A DNA stretch of 64,000 nt from JBBQZO01 sp038207625 (GCA_038207625.1 JBBQZO010000005.1:185540-249539); one strand, 5' to 3'; positions 16,753 through 29,687 are shown, numbered from the stretch's first letter. The notes: generated by a model not told the origin, from the letters alone. Translations and numbers: made by a program.

Positions 16753-17103
16753 CTAGTCGAGCTTCCAGGCGTAGTCGACTTTGGTCCAGGTTTGCTCAGG
16801 CTTGCCATCCTTCGTACCCGGCTTGAACTTGCAGGCACTGATCGATTTGAGCGCCGCTTTGTCCAGGTTTTTAAAGCCGCTGGTTTTGTCCAGCTTCGAC
16901 TCGACGACCGAACCGTCGGCCGAGACCAGGAAGGACATCGACACGGTGCCCTGCTCTTCGTTGAGCAGCGATGCTTTCGGATACTCGGCCTTGCAGTTCT
17001 TCGGATCGAAACTGGCCGCCACCTCGCCGGCGACTGCCAGCGCGCTGGCGCCCGACAGGATCAGGGCGGCAAGAACATTCATATGACGCTTAGTAGTAGA
17101 CAT
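16753..17103 (-). CDS. Secreted stand-alone TonB C-terminal-domain protein (copy 1)
   Basis: A 116-residue protein with a signal peptide (VLAALILSGASALAVAGE, cleavage after AVA near residue 25). The rest is essentially one TonB C-terminal domain, with AEYPKASLLNEEQGTVSMSF, then SVVESKLDKTSGFKNLDKAAL and a closing ACKFKPGT segment. Normal TonB has a membrane anchor and a Pro-rich spacer; both are missing. Two Cys (KNCKAEYP and SACKF) probably form a disulfide. The ATG at 17103 has GGGGAA upstream. It sits 27 bp after a paralogue with roughly three-quarters identity, so the pair is a tandem duplication in one transcript. The role may be binding TonB boxes or an unrelated periplasmic function. 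Confidence 0.8.
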   Translation of the reverse strand: MSTTKRHMNVLAALILSGASALAVAGEVAASFDPKNCKAEYPKASLLNEEQGTVSMSFLVSADGSVVESKLDKTSGFKNLDKAALKSISACKFKPGTKDGKPEQTWTKVDYAWKLD

Positions 17104-17130
17104 TCCAATTCCCCAGTAATAGTGATAGGA

Positions 17131-17472
17131 CTACAGCTTCCAGACGTATTCCACCTTGGCCCAGCTTTGCGCCACGCTGCCGTCCTTGGTACCCGGCTTG
17201 AATTTACACGCGCTGATCGCCTTCAGCGCCGCCTTGTCCAGATTTTTGTAACCGCTGGTCTTTTCAACCTTCGAATCGAGCACGCTGCCTTCGGCCGAGA
17301 CCAGGAAGGCCATCGACACGGCGCCCTGCTCCTCGTTGACCAGCGAGGTCTTCGGGTACTCGGCTTTGCAGTTCTTGGCGTCGAACACGGCCGACACGTC
17401 GGAGGCGCTGGCGCCAACAGAGACTGCGGACAACAACAGCGCGGCGATGATACTGATCGAACTTTTCTTCAT
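17131..17472 (-). CDS. Secreted stand-alone TonB C-terminal-domain protein (copy 2)
   Basis: About 113 residues when started at the ATG at 17472; a GTG three codons upstream is also in frame. The signal peptide is KKSSISIIAALLLSAVSVGASA, cleaved near residue 22. The mature part parallels the downstream copy along its whole length, with the same two Cys and the FKPGTKDG motif, and differs mainly by conservative changes. It has no transmembrane anchor after cleavage and no Pro-rich spacer. It lies upstream of copy 1 in the transcript and downstream of the chemoreceptor, whose stop is 67 bp away. Function is not established for this bare-domain type. Confidence 0.8.
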   Translation of the reverse strand: MKKSSISIIAALLLSAVSVGASASDVSAVFDAKNCKAEYPKTSLVNEEQGAVSMAFLVSAEGSVLDSKVEKTSGYKNLDKAALKAISACKFKPGTKDGSVAQSWAKVEYVWKL

Positions 17473-17539
17473 TTTTTCCACATCAGATAATTAATTTGTC
17501 GAGCCGGCCCCGTGACAGGACCGTGTGCACAGCGCCGTA

Positions 17540-19273
17540 TCAGAACTCTTCCCAATCGTCGCCGCCACCGGATGCTGCGGCCTTTTTCGGGGCCGACGCG
17601 GGCGCCGGGCGCTTCAGTGCTGGCTTGGCCGCCGGACGGCTGGGCAGGCTGCGCGAGGCCAGCGGTGCGACCGCCATTGCCGACGGCGCGCGCACATGCA
17701 GCGCTTCGCCTTCGACCAGTTTGAAGATACTGACCACGTGCGCCAGTTCGCTGGCCTGGTCCTGCAAGCTTTGCGCGGCCGCGGCAGCTTGCTCGACCAG
17801 CGCGGCATTTTGCTGGGTCATGCCGTCCATCTCGATGATCGACATATTGACCTGCTCGATGCCGGCGCTTTGCTCCTGGCTGGCGTTAGCGATTTCGCTC
17901 ATGATGTCGGTGACCCGCTTGACGCTGGCGACGACCTCGTCCATCGTCACGCCGGCCTGGCCGACCAGTTTGCTGCCGCGCTCGACCTTCTCGACCGAGT
18001 CGCCGATCAGACCCTTGATTTCTTTGGCAGCTGCAGCGCTGCGCTGTGCCAGGTTGCGCACTTCGGCGGCCACCACGGCAAAGCCGCGGCCTTGTTCGCC
18101 GGCGCGCGCCGCTTCCACGGCCGCGTTCAGCGCCAGGATGTTGGTCTGGAAGGCGATGCCATCGATGACGCCGATGATGTCGACAATCTTGTTGGCCGAC
18201 TCGTTGATCGAGCCCATCGTGTCGACCACTTGCGAGACCACCACGCCGCCCTTGCGCGCCACGTCGCTTGCGGTCGCGGCCAGCAGGTTCGCCTCGCGAG
18301 CGTTGTCGGCGTTCTGTTTCACCGTCGACGTCAATTCTTCCATCGCCGAGGCGGTTTTTTCCAGCGAGCTGGCCTGCATCTCGGTGCGCGAGGACAGGTC
18401 GATATTGCCGGCGGCGATCTCGCGCGAGGCGGTGCCGATTGTCTCGGTGCCGACCCGGACCTGACCAACGATGCCAACCAGGCTGTCACGCATATGCTTC
18501 ATTTCGGCCAGCAAGCTTGCGTCGTCGCCCGCTGCGGTGTCGATGGCGACCGACAGATCGCCACCGGCGATGTTGCCGGCGATGCGCGCCGTGTAGTCCG
18601 GCTCGCCGCCCAGTTGCTTGAGCAGACCGCGCGTGATGACGAAGGCTGCGGCCACACTCACCGCCAGTGCCAGCGCACCTAGCACCAGCATGAAAGTCCG
18701 CGCATTGACGAAGGCGTTCTGTGCGTCGCTTTGCACTTGGCCGTTCAGCTTGTCTTCCAGCGTCGCCAGTTGGTCGAGCGCTTCCATCCATTTTTTCTGT
18801 GGTGGGCGGATCTCCTTGATCATCACCTTGGTCGCTTCCTCGGCCTTGTTGGCCAGCCACAGCTCGGACGCCTTGGCGATTGCCGGCATCGCGACACCTT
18901 CAAATTCCTTGACCTGGGCCAGCAACGCCACTTCCTCGGGCGACGCTTCGGTGGCGAATTTCTCCACCAGTTTCTTTTCGGCCTCGTCGTACTTGCGGGT
19001 CTGTTCCTTGATGCGCGCCATTTCCGGCTCCATGTCGCCGGCGTCCGTCATCAGGGTCAGCACGCGCAGCGACGTGATGCGGTCGCTGACGTTCGAACGC
19101 ATATCGATCACCAAACGGGTGACGACATTGTTGACGCCGACGACGCGGTCGAGCCGGTCTTCGATTTGCGCCATGCGGCTAATGCCGAGTATGGTCAGTG
19201 CCACCAGCAACAGCATTACCAGGGCAAATCCGAGACCCAAGCGTGTCCCGACTTTCATATTCGTTAAATTCAT
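17540..19273 (-). CDS. Methyl-accepting chemotaxis protein
   Basis: A 577-residue transmembrane chemoreceptor. It has a first membrane helix near residues 11-31, a periplasmic four-helix-bundle sensor (RVVGNNVVTRLVID...; about 35-185), a second membrane helix around 190-212, a HAMP domain, and the signalling domain with the conserved hairpin tip (IDGIAFQTNILALNAAVEAA near 375 and GRGFAVVAAEVRNLAQRSA). The C-terminus ends in an Ala/Pro/Lys linker and an acidic DDWEEF tail resembling the CheR/CheB-binding pentapeptide of E. coli Tar and Tsr (NWETF type), so it is probably methylated efficiently. The ligand is unknown. An ATG six codons in (MKVGTR) is an alternative start. No other chemotaxis gene lies nearby. 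Confidence 0.94.
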   Translation of the reverse strand: MNLTNMKVGTRLGLGFALVMLLLVALTILGISRMAQIEDRLDRVVGVNNVVTRLVIDMRSNVSDRITSLRVLTLMTDAGDMEPEMARIKEQTRKYDEAEKKLVEKFATEASPEEVALLAQVKEFEGVAMPAIAKASELWLANKAEEATKVMIKEIRPPQKKWMEALDQLATLEDKLNGQVQSDAQNAFVNARTFMLVLGALALAVSVAAAFVITRGLLKQLGGEPDYTARIAGNIAGGDLSVAIDTAAGDDASLLAEMKHMRDSLVGIVGQVRVGTETIGTASREIAAGNIDLSSRTEMQASSLEKTASAMEELTSTVKQNADNAREANLLAATASDVARKGGVVVSQVVDTMGSINESANKIVDIIGVIDGIAFQTNILALNAAVEAARAGEQGRGFAVVAAEVRNLAQRSAAAAKEIKGLIGDSVEKVERGSKLVGQAGVTMDEVVASVKRVTDIMSEIANASQEQSAGIEQVNMSIIEMDGMTQQNAALVEQAAAAAQSLQDQASELAHVVSIFKLVEGEALHVRAPSAMAVAPLASRSLPSRPAAKPALKRPAPASAPKKAAASGGGDDWEEF

Positions 19274-19363
19274 GTCGTCTCTTTTTCTCTGAAACCAATT
19301 GATGAAATCTGCCTTGAGTACAGATGACTCGCCGCCCGCTACTCTTTCTTAGCTTCCCTCGTA

Positions 19364-19395
19364 CTGATTACGGTCAAAGATAGTCCAGTAATCAG
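19364..19395. promoter_or_regulatory. Inverted repeat upstream of the chemoreceptor gene
   Basis: Perfect 8-bp arms CTGATTAC (19364-19371) and GTAATCAG (19388-19395) are separated by 16 bp, about 90 bp upstream of the receptor start. The arm spacing suits a dimeric regulator on one face of the helix. No regulator is assigned. Confidence 0.3.
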
Positions 19396-19593
19396 GATAA
19401 ATCAAAAAAATGACTGCGGATGCAAAAAAGAACTGCGTAGGTGCGAATTATTTCGCTAGAACAACACTTGAATGCTGCGTTATGGCATGAAATAGGGAAG
19501 CAGACCGGGATTATAGTTTCTCATTTTGCCTGAAGGCAAGCGAAATTGATATGGCGCAAGGACATTTATTGCCGTGTGTAAATTTTGACATGT

Positions 19594-19638
19594 GCCTGCG
19601 GATGCACAAAATTGCATCCTCAGGCGCAGCGGATGCAA
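19594..19638. other. Overlapping alternative hairpins GGATGCA / TGCATCC / GGATGCA
   Basis: TGCATCC at 19613-19619 can pair with GGATGCA at 19600-19606, a stem extended by GCCTG/CAGGC across one mismatch. It can also pair with a second GGATGCA at 19631-19637. The two stems exclude each other. The element lies in the 658 bp gap between the chemoreceptor and dusA; whether it is transcribed is unknown. Confidence 0.4.
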
Positions 19639-19738
19639 GCGCGGGTTCCCGCCAGGGCAGCAAGCTCGCCGCGCTGACGATGGATGGGGCGATGCGCCGC
19701 CCGCTGGCATCGATCGGGTCGCGATGCGCGCATCGTTG

Positions 19739-19931
19739 AGGACTTGTTCAGCCCTTACGCAGGCAGTGCGGATGCCTTGCGCAGGCTGTGTTGAGGCTCA
19801 GGGAAGGCTGTGCCGAGGCTTAGGAAGGCTGTGCTGAGGAGCTGCTCAGCCTGTGCGCAGCCCTTGCTCAGGCTGTGTTCAGGCTGCGCTGAGGCGTTGC
19901 GCAGCCTGTGCGGATGGTTTGGGCAGGCGCA
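19739..19931. repeat. Degenerate tandem array, 11-bp period
   Basis: About 17 consecutive units of 11 bp (one of 10 bp) can be laid end to end from 19739, with consensus close to AGGCTGTGYTG. Near-identical units start at 19783, 19805, 19826 and 19870, and related units start at 19848, 19881, 19892 and 19903. The period is not a multiple of three and no convincing gene covers it. It abuts the 3' end of dusA. The period is close to one helical turn. Confidence 0.8.
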
Positions 19932-20930
19932 TCAGGCAAACTGATGCAGGCGCGCGGCGGCCGCCAACAACAGGCGGGCATCGCCCCGGGCCAGTTGCTT
20001 CGGGTCGGACAGGGTCTGACGAAAGCCGCGCGCGCCGGGCAGGCCGGCCATCAGGCCGAGCATGTGGCGCGTGATGCTGTTGAGCTTGAGTCCGCGTGCG
20101 CCGGCCAGCGCCAGTTGCTGCTCGATATACGGCACCATGGCCGCCAGCACTTCGTCGCGCGTGAGCGGCGCCTCGGTGGCACCATAGAAGCGCGCATCGT
20201 ACTGGGCCATCGCATACGGATTGTGATATGCCTCGCGGCCCAGCATGACGCCATCGACGTGTTCCAGATGCAAGGCGGCCTCGTCGGCCGTCTTGATGCC
20301 GCCGTTGATGATGATCTCCAGCTGCGGAAACTCGCGCTTGAGCTGGTAAGCGACCTCGTACCGCAGCGGCGGAATCTCGCGGTTTTCCTTGGGCGACAAG
20401 CCTTTCAGCACGGCGTTGCGCGCATGCACGATGAAGGTCTTGCAGCCGGCCTCGGCGACGGTGCCGACGAAGTCGCGCACGAAATCGTAGGACTCGTTGC
20501 GGTCGATGCCGATGCGATGCTTGACGGTGACGTCAATCGACACCGCGTCGCGCATGGCCTTGACGCAATCGGCCACCAATTGCGGCTCGGCCATCAAGCA
20601 GGCACCGAACGCGCCCTTTTGCACCCGCTCGGACGGACAACCGCAATTGAGGTTGATCTCGTCGTAGCCCCACTGCTGGCCCAACTTGGCGCTTTTAGCC
20701 AGGTCGGTCGGGTCGCTGCCACCCAGTTGCAGCGCCACCGGATGCTCCTCGTCGGAAAAATCGAGGTGGCGCGCCACGTCGCCGTACACCAGCGCGCCGG
20801 TGGTCACCATCTCGGTGTACAACCAGGTATGGCGCGTGATCTGGCGGTGGAACACGCGGCAATGGCGGTCGGTCCAGTCCATCATCGGAGCGACGGACAG
20901 GCGGCGTGAAGGGAGAATTTTGTCGGTCAT
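19932..20930 (-). CDS. dusA: tRNA-dihydrouridine(20/20a) synthase DusA
   Basis: A 332-residue FMN enzyme that reduces uridine 20/20a in tRNA D-loops. The TIM-barrel opening is RRLSVAPMMDWTDRHCRVFHR. The FMN/catalytic region NLNCGCPSERVQKGAFGACL near residue 95 carries the active-site Cys in CGCPS. Further motifs are VTVKHRIGID, HARNAVLKGLSPKENR and the phosphate-binding INGGIKT...VDGVMLGREAYHNPY. The DusA subgroup (rather than DusB or DusC) is indicated by the MMDWTDRH motif and by HARNAVLKGLSPKENRE. The ATG at 20930 is the only sensible start. The C-terminus runs into the 11-bp repeat array downstream. Confidence 0.95.
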   Translation of the reverse strand: MTDKILPSRRLSVAPMMDWTDRHCRVFHRQITRHTWLYTEMVTTGALVYGDVARHLDFSDEEHPVALQLGGSDPTDLAKSAKLGQQWGYDEINLNCGCPSERVQKGAFGACLMAEPQLVADCVKAMRDAVSIDVTVKHRIGIDRNESYDFVRDFVGTVAEAGCKTFIVHARNAVLKGLSPKENREIPPLRYEVAYQLKREFPQLEIIINGGIKTADEAALHLEHVDGVMLGREAYHNPYAMAQYDARFYGATEAPLTRDEVLAAMVPYIEQQLALAGARGLKLNSITRHMLGLMAGLPGARGFRQTLSDPKQLARGDARLLLAAAARLHQFA

Positions 20931-20949
20931 GGTGCGATTCTAGTGCAGA

Positions 20950-21061
20950 AAAAAATAAAGCCCGGGTCTGGCGCATCCGGGTCATCGTCATCGCGCAGGC
21001 GATGACAGCTAGACCCCGACAGAACCAGACTCGGGCTCGGCCGCGGGGCGAGTGCCCCGCG
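20950..21061 (-). terminator. Branched terminator downstream of typA
   Basis: Read on the minus strand, the typA 3' region folds into a GC hairpin (21042-21061, 8-bp stem, GAGT/ACTC loop). A long outer stem follows (21025-21037 with 20959-20971, 13 bp with one mismatch), enclosing an 8-bp hairpin (20987-21006), and then comes a T-rich tract (TTTATTTTTTT). The U tract after the outer stem makes it a good intrinsic terminator, larger than usual. Confidence 0.7.
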
Positions 21062-21072
21062 AACGGTGAAGA

Positions 21073-22905
<1,833 letters not shown>

Positions 22906-23070
22906 GGTCGTAGTAACGATAGATGTACGGATGTGTACGAAGGTGTACGGGCAGGCTGAATTCTGGAACCGCGTAGTATAGCACGTGTTGCGCTGCACTA
23001 ATCGGTAAAAGGCCTGTATTTTCAAAGAGTTGCTGCTTTTTTCACCACAATGGCAGAGTGTCTTGGCTTT

Positions 23071-24033
23071 TTAGCTCGGCCCGTGATTGGTGGCGATCAG
23101 CCGTTCCGGCGCCAGGATCGCATATTCTTGCAAGATGCCGGTGCCGATCAGGCTTTCGCCGTCATACACACGCATGCGCCCGAACTGCGCCGGCACGATC
23201 ACTTCGGGCTCCTTGCCCAGCGCCAGACGCTGGCCCTGCAGGAAGCGCTTGGCCAGTTCCGGCGTCAATGCGATCGCAGGAAAACTCGACAGCAAGGCGT
23301 CGACCGGGCGCAGCAGCGACAGCGGCGCGGCCTGCTCGCCCAGCGTCTCTAACGTGACCATGCCATCGACCGTCAGCGCGCCAACTTGCGTGCGGCGCAG
23401 CGCGTTCAAGTGGCCGCCGCATCCGAGCGCGGCGCCAATATCCTCGCCCAGCACGCGGATGTAGGTACCCTTGCTGCAGGTGACGGACAGCTTCAGGAAC
23501 GGCGCTTCATAGCCGAGAAAGTCGAGACGATGGATCGTCACCGGGCGCGCTTCGCGCTCCAGCGTGATGCCTTCGCGGGCGTACTCGTAGTAGGCTTTGC
23601 CGTCGCGCTTGAGCGCGGAATACATCGGCGGCACCTGCATGATGGGGCCGCGAAACAGTGCCAGCACTTCTTCGATCTGCTCCTGCGTCACGTTCACGTC
23701 GCGCGTTTCCAGCACCTCGCCTTCGGTGTCGCCGGTGTTGGTGGTCTGACCGAGATGGACCAGCGTCTCGTAGGTCTTGTCCGCCTCCAGCAAATCCTGG
23801 GCGAACTTGGTGGCCTCGCCAAAACACAGCGGCAGCAAACCGGTCGCGAACGGATCAAGCGTGCCGGTGTGGCCGGCCTTCTTCGCGTTCAGGATGCGCT
23901 TGGCCTTGATCAGCGCGTCGTTGGACGACAGGCCGACCGGCTTATCGAGCAACAGCACGCCATCGACCAGGTCGCGAATCTTCCTGGGATGGGACGGCTT
24001 CATGCCTTTTTTCTGCACGGCGGGAGCGGTCAC
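23071..24033 (-). CDS. truB: tRNA pseudouridine(55) synthase TruB
   Basis: About 320 residues. TruB makes Psi55 in the T-loop of tRNAs and also acts as a tRNA chaperone. The catalytic Asp is in [18 protein letters not shown] near residue 60, preceded by [18 protein letters not shown]. Later motifs include YYEYAREGI and the [19 protein letters not shown] block. A PUA-like C-terminus carries GQRLALG. The start is a GTG at 24033 whose first bases overlap the rbfA stop (GTGA); an ATG ten codons in is possible. It belongs to the nusA-infB-rbfA-truB operon. Confidence 0.95.
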   Translation of the reverse strand: MTAPAVQKKGMKPSHPRKIRDLVDGVLLLDKPVGLSSNDALIKAKRILNAKKAGHTGTLDPFATGLLPLCFGEATKFAQDLLEADKTYETLVHLGQTTNTGDTEGEVLETRDVNVTQEQIEEVLALFRGPIMQVPPMYSALKRDGKAYYEYAREGITLEREARPVTIHRLDFLGYEAPFLKLSVTCSKGTYIRVLGEDIGAALGCGGHLNALRRTQVGALTVDGMVTLETLGEQAAPLSLLRPVDALLSSFPAIALTPELAKRFLQGQRLALGKEPEVIVPAQFGRMRVYDGESLIGTGILQEYAILAPERLIATNHGPS

Positions 24034-24455
24034 TCTGAATCCGCATCCTTGGCGTCGCCCGGCACCACGTCGGGCTCGGCGTCGGCGGCCCGCACGGCGT
24101 TGGCCTGATCGATCAGCAGCGACAATTCCATGCCGCGCGAAGTCGAGCTGTCGTGCACGAAGTGCAGCATCGGCAGCGTGTGGATGTGCAGGCGTTTGCC
24201 CAGGCAGTTGCGGATGTAGCCGGAGGCCGCCTGCAAACCGGCGACGGTGTTCTTGATCACTTCCTTGTCATCCGACAGCAAGGTGAAAAACACCTTGGCG
24301 TGCGCGTAGTCAGGCGTGACCTGCACTTCGGTGATGGTGATCATGCCAACGCGCGGGTCTTTCAACTCGTAGGCGACGATTTCAGACAGATCGCGCTGGA
24401 TCTGGTCGGCCACGCGCAAACCGCGGGCTGGGATGTTTTTGCTGTGCTTTGCCAT
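24030..24455 (-). CDS. rbfA: 30S ribosome-binding factor RbfA
   Basis: A 141-residue KH-fold protein that binds immature 30S subunits and helps mature the 16S rRNA 5' end. It has the family opening [20 protein letters not shown] and the [20 protein letters not shown] and [10 protein letters not shown] strands, followed by [20 protein letters not shown]. The acidic C-terminal tail (after residue 120) is variable in the family. It lies 100 bp downstream of infB, with a strong hairpin in the gap, and overlaps truB by 4 bp. Confidence 0.96.
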   Translation of the reverse strand: MAKHSKNIPARGLRVADQIQRDLSEIVAYELKDPRVGMITITEVQVTPDYAHAKVFFTLLSDDKEVIKNTVAGLQAASGYIRNCLGKRLHIHTLPMLHFVHDSSTSRGMELSLLIDQANAVRAADAEPDVVPGDAKDADSE

Positions 24456-24488
24456 TTTCTGCTTTCAACTACTGATAGTACAACTAAA

Positions 24489-24539
24489 GCGGGGGCTGCC
24501 GAAAACCGGGGTTGGACCCCGATCTCCTGCAGCCCCCGC
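24489..24539 (-). promoter_or_regulatory. Nested GC hairpin between infB and rbfA
   Basis: A perfect 11-bp outer stem (24489-24499 with 24529-24539, GCGGGGGCTGC type) encloses a perfect 6-bp inner hairpin CGGGGT-TGG-ACCCCG (24507-24521). No U run follows on the minus strand, so a simple intrinsic terminator is unlikely. An RNase processing site, a pause, or a stabiliser of the infB message fits better. Confidence 0.6.
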
Positions 24540-24555
24540 GGGTGACGCTAATTTA

Positions 24556-27381
24556 TTACAGCGTACGTGCGATTTCCTGGACTTCGAACACTTCCAGATG
24601 GTCGCCGACCTGGATGTCGTTGAAGTTTTTCAGCGACAGACCGCACTCGAAGCCGGAACGCACTTCTTTTGCATCGTCTTTGAAACGCTTGAGCGAATCG
24701 ATCTCGCCGCTCCAGACCACGATGTTGTTGCGCAGCAGGCGGACCGAAGAACCGCGCTTGACGACACCATCGGTGACCAGACAACCGGCAATCGCGCCGA
24801 CCTTCGACACCAGGATGACCTGACGAATCTCGACCGCGCCGATGGTGTGTTCGCGCATTTCTGGCGACAACATACCGGACATCGCAGCTTTAACCTCATC
24901 AATTGCATCGTAGATGATGTTGTAGTAACGCAGATCGACACCGTTCGACTCGGCCAGCTTGCGCGCTTGTGAATCGGCACGCACGTTGAAGCCGATGATG
25001 ACCGCTTTCGAGGCCACCGCGAGGTTGACGTCGGACTCGCTGATTCCGCCGACGCCGGCGTGCACAACTTGCACCCGCACTTCGGAGGTCGACAGCTTTT
25101 GCAGCGATTGCACCAGCGCTTCTTGCGAACCTTGCACGTCGGTCTTGATGATCATCGGCAGATTTTTGACTTCGCCTTCGGCCATCTGGTCGAACATGTT
25201 TTCCAGCTTCGACGCCTGCTGCTTGGCCAGTTTCACGTCGCGGAATTTACCTTGACGGAACAGACCAATTTCACGCGCTTTGCGCTCGTCAGCCATGACG
25301 GTGACTTCTTCACCGGCGACCGGCACTTCGGTCAAGCCCTGGATTTCGACCGGGATCGACGGACCAGCTTCGCTGATCGCCTTGCCGTTTTCGTCCAACA
25401 TCGCACGCACACGACCATACGAGGAACCAGCCAGCACCACGTCGCCGCGGCGCAGGGTACCCGATTGCACCAGGATCGTCGCGACCGGGCCACGGCCCTT
25501 GTCCAGACGGGCTTCGACGACCAGACCACGGGCCGGCGCATCTTTCGGCGCTTTCAGTTCCAGCACCTCCGCTTGCAGCAAGACTTGCTCGAGCAAGGCA
25601 TCGATGCCTTCGCCGGTTTTGGCCGACACCGGCACGAATGGCGATTCGCCACCGTATTCTTCCGGCACGACTTGTTCGGCAACCAGTTCCTGCTTGACGC
25701 GGTCCAGATTGGCGCCCGGCTTGTCGATCTTGTTGATCGCCACCACCAGCGGCACGCCAGCGGCTTTCGCATGAGCGATCGCCTCTTTCGTTTGTGGCAT
25801 CACGCCATCGTCGGCCGCAACGACCAGAATGACGATGTCGGTTGCCTTGGCACCGCGAGCACGCATGGCCGTAAAGGCTTCATGACCCGGGGTATCGAGG
25901 AAGGTGATGATGCCGCGCGGCGTTTCGACGTGGTATGCGCCGATGTGCTGCGTGATCCCGCCCGCTTCGCCCGACGCAACTTTGGCGCGACGGATGTAAT
26001 CGAGCAGCGACGTTTTACCATGGTCGACGTGACCCATGACGGTGACGACCGGCGCACGCGGAGTCGACTCAAAGTGAGCGTGCTCACCGATGTCGGCCAA
26101 CAGTGCTTCCGGATCGTCGAGTTCAGCCGCGAATGCTTTGTGGCCCATCTCTTCCACCAGAATCATCGCTGTCTCTTGGTCAAGCACCTGGTTAATGGTG
26201 CACATCTGACCGAGCTTCATCAACTGCTTGATGACTTCGGACGCTTTCACGGACATCTTGTGGGCCAGTTCGGCGACGGTGATCGTCTCCGGCACGTGCA
26301 CATCCTTGATGACCGCTTCGGTCGGCGCCTGGAAATTCGTTTCGCGATCGTCGTGGTGGTTCGAGCGGCGGCCTTTCGAGGCGCCGCGCCAACCGTCACG
26401 TCCACCGCCACCGGTGTTACCGCGTGGTTTGACCGAGCTAGGGGCGCCGCGTTTTTTCGCGTCATCCGACCAGGTAGAGGAAACATTGGCCGACTTGATC
26501 GACTTCTTGTCCGCCGTGACCGGCTTCTTGTCGTCTTTCTTCTCGCCCGGCTTTTTATCGGCTGGCTTGTGCAGCGTGCCTTCGGCCACTTTCGGCTTGA
26601 TCACGGCAGCTACAGGCACCGGCTCGGGCGCCTTGATGGCACGCCGTGGCGCGTTCATCATCGCTTTGATCTGGGCTACTTCGTCGGCCACGGCCTTGCG
26701 GGCACGGTCGGTCGCTTCGGCGCGGTCAGCGGCATCCTTGGCGGCAGCAGCGACTTTTTTCTTCGCTTCTTCGGCAGCGGCGTGCTTGATCTCGTCGCCG
26801 TCGGACTTGCCGGCGGTCACAGCCAGTGCAGCAGCCTTCTTCGCTTCGGCATCCGCTTCGCGCTTGGCGTCAAGTTCAGCCTGGTGATTGGCTTTCGCTT
26901 GCGCCTCTTTTTCAGCGTCGAGCTTGGCCAGATGTTCCTGCTTCTCGCGCAGATCAGCTTCCTGACGGGCGATCAGCTCGACCTGGCGGCGCGCTTCTTC
27001 TTCGCGGCGCGCCACATCGGCTGGATCGACGACAGGCACGACCGGCTCGACCACAGCGACCGGCGCTGGGGTCGGCTCGTCGCGCTGGACGAAGGTGCGC
27101 TTCTTGCGCACTTCCACTTGAATCGTGCGCGACTTGCCAGTGGCGTCGGCCTGCTTGATTTCAGTGGTTTCTTTGCGCGTCAGCGTGATCTTCTTCTTTT
27201 CGCTGTCCGACACCGTGCCGTGGGCACGGCGCAGGTGATCGAGCAGCTTGTCCTTATCATCTTTCGACAATGAGTCTGACGTGGAACTTTTTTCGACGCC
27301 GGCAGAACGCAGCTGCGTCAGCAGCAAATCTGCAGGCATCTTCAGTTCGGTGGCAAATTGGGCTACGTTGTTACTCGCCAT
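24556..27381 (-). CDS. infB: Translation initiation factor IF-2
   Basis: A 941-residue IF-2. An N-terminal IF2-N domain ([18 protein letters not shown]) is followed by a long charged Ala/Lys/Glu helix and linker (about 100-300) and a Gly/Arg-rich stretch near 325. A second IF2-N-like helix bundle ([18 protein letters not shown]) precedes the G domain: G1 GHVDHGKTS near 450, G3 DTPGHEAF and G4 NKIDKPGAN. Domains II-IV end with the fMet-tRNA-binding C-terminus. IF-2 places initiator tRNA on the 30S subunit and drives subunit joining. It lies 41 bp after nusA in the same operon. An internal start giving a shorter isoform, as in E. coli, is possible but not assessable here. Confidence 0.97.
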   Translation of the reverse strand: MASNNVAQFATELKMPADLLLTQLRSAGVEKSSTSDSLSKDDKDKLLDHLRRAHGTVSDSEKKKITLTRKETTEIKQADATGKSRTIQVEVRKKRTFVQRDEPTPAPVAVVEPVVPVVDPADVARREEEARRQVELIARQEADLREKQEHLAKLDAEKEAQAKANHQAELDAKREADAEAKKAAALAVTAGKSDGDEIKHAAAEEAKKKVAAAAKDAADRAEATDRARKAVADEVAQIKAMMNAPRRAIKAPEPVPVAAVIKPKVAEGTLHKPADKKPGEKKDDKKPVTADKKSIKSANVSSTWSDDAKKRGAPSSVKPRGNTGGGGRDGWRGASKGRRSNHHDDRETNFQAPTEAVIKDVHVPETITVAELAHKMSVKASEVIKQLMKLGQMCTINQVLDQETAMILVEEMGHKAFAAELDDPEALLADIGEHAHFESTPRAPVVTVMGHVDHGKTSLLDYIRRAKVASGEAGGITQHIGAYHVETPRGIITFLDTPGHEAFTAMRARGAKATDIVILVVAADDGVMPQTKEAIAHAKAAGVPLVVAINKIDKPGANLDRVKQELVAEQVVPEEYGGESPFVPVSAKTGEGIDALLEQVLLQAEVLELKAPKDAPARGLVVEARLDKGRGPVATILVQSGTLRRGDVVLAGSSYGRVRAMLDENGKAISEAGPSIPVEIQGLTEVPVAGEEVTVMADERKAREIGLFRQGKFRDVKLAKQQASKLENMFDQMAEGEVKNLPMIIKTDVQGSQEALVQSLQKLSTSEVRVQVVHAGVGGISESDVNLAVASKAVIIGFNVRADSQARKLAESNGVDLRYYNIIYDAIDEVKAAMSGMLSPEMREHTIGAVEIRQVILVSKVGAIAGCLVTDGVVKRGSSVRLLRNNIVVWSGEIDSLKRFKDDAKEVRSGFECGLSLKNFNDIQVGDHLEVFEVQEIARTL

Positions 27382-27422
27382 TCAGTCCTCTTTTCTATGT
27401 GTCGCGGAGATGATAAAGATAA

Positions 27423-29473
<2,051 letters not shown>

Positions 29474-29522
29474 GTAAAACTCCAACTTCGCGGCTCAAAC
29501 GGCCTGCGAAAAACGGTTCAAC

Positions 29523-29550
29523 AAAAAAAAAATGGGCAGATGCCCATCTT
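29523..29550 (-). terminator. Intrinsic-terminator-like hairpin in the rimP leader
   Basis: On the minus strand ATGGGC-ATCT-GCCCAT is followed directly by about nine T residues. It lies between a good promoter (-10 at 29618-29623) and rimP, so it would act on the operon's own leader as well as on read-through from rluB. A small TTTCA/TGAAA hairpin lies just upstream of it. I read it as an attenuator; a plain rluB terminator is the alternative. Confidence 0.65.
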
Positions 29551-29617
29551 CTTATTTCAACCAGATGAAAGCACTCCCCACCAAACAACCCTGCGGAGAA
29601 CTTTTATTAGGCTGCAG

Positions 29618-29687
29618 ATTATAACGCGTTCCGGGCCTGCCCGCAATGCGATCAAGGACAATTAAACCAGCAAACAACACTTGTCAA
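29618..29687 (-). promoter_or_regulatory. Tandem promoters for the rimP-nusA-infB operon
   Basis: The proximal promoter has TTGCGG (29641-29646), 17 bp, and a perfect TATAAT (29618-29623). A distal one has a perfect TTGACA (29682-29687), 17 bp, and a weak TAATTG (29659-29664). Both point toward rimP and start upstream of the leader hairpin. Confidence 0.6.
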
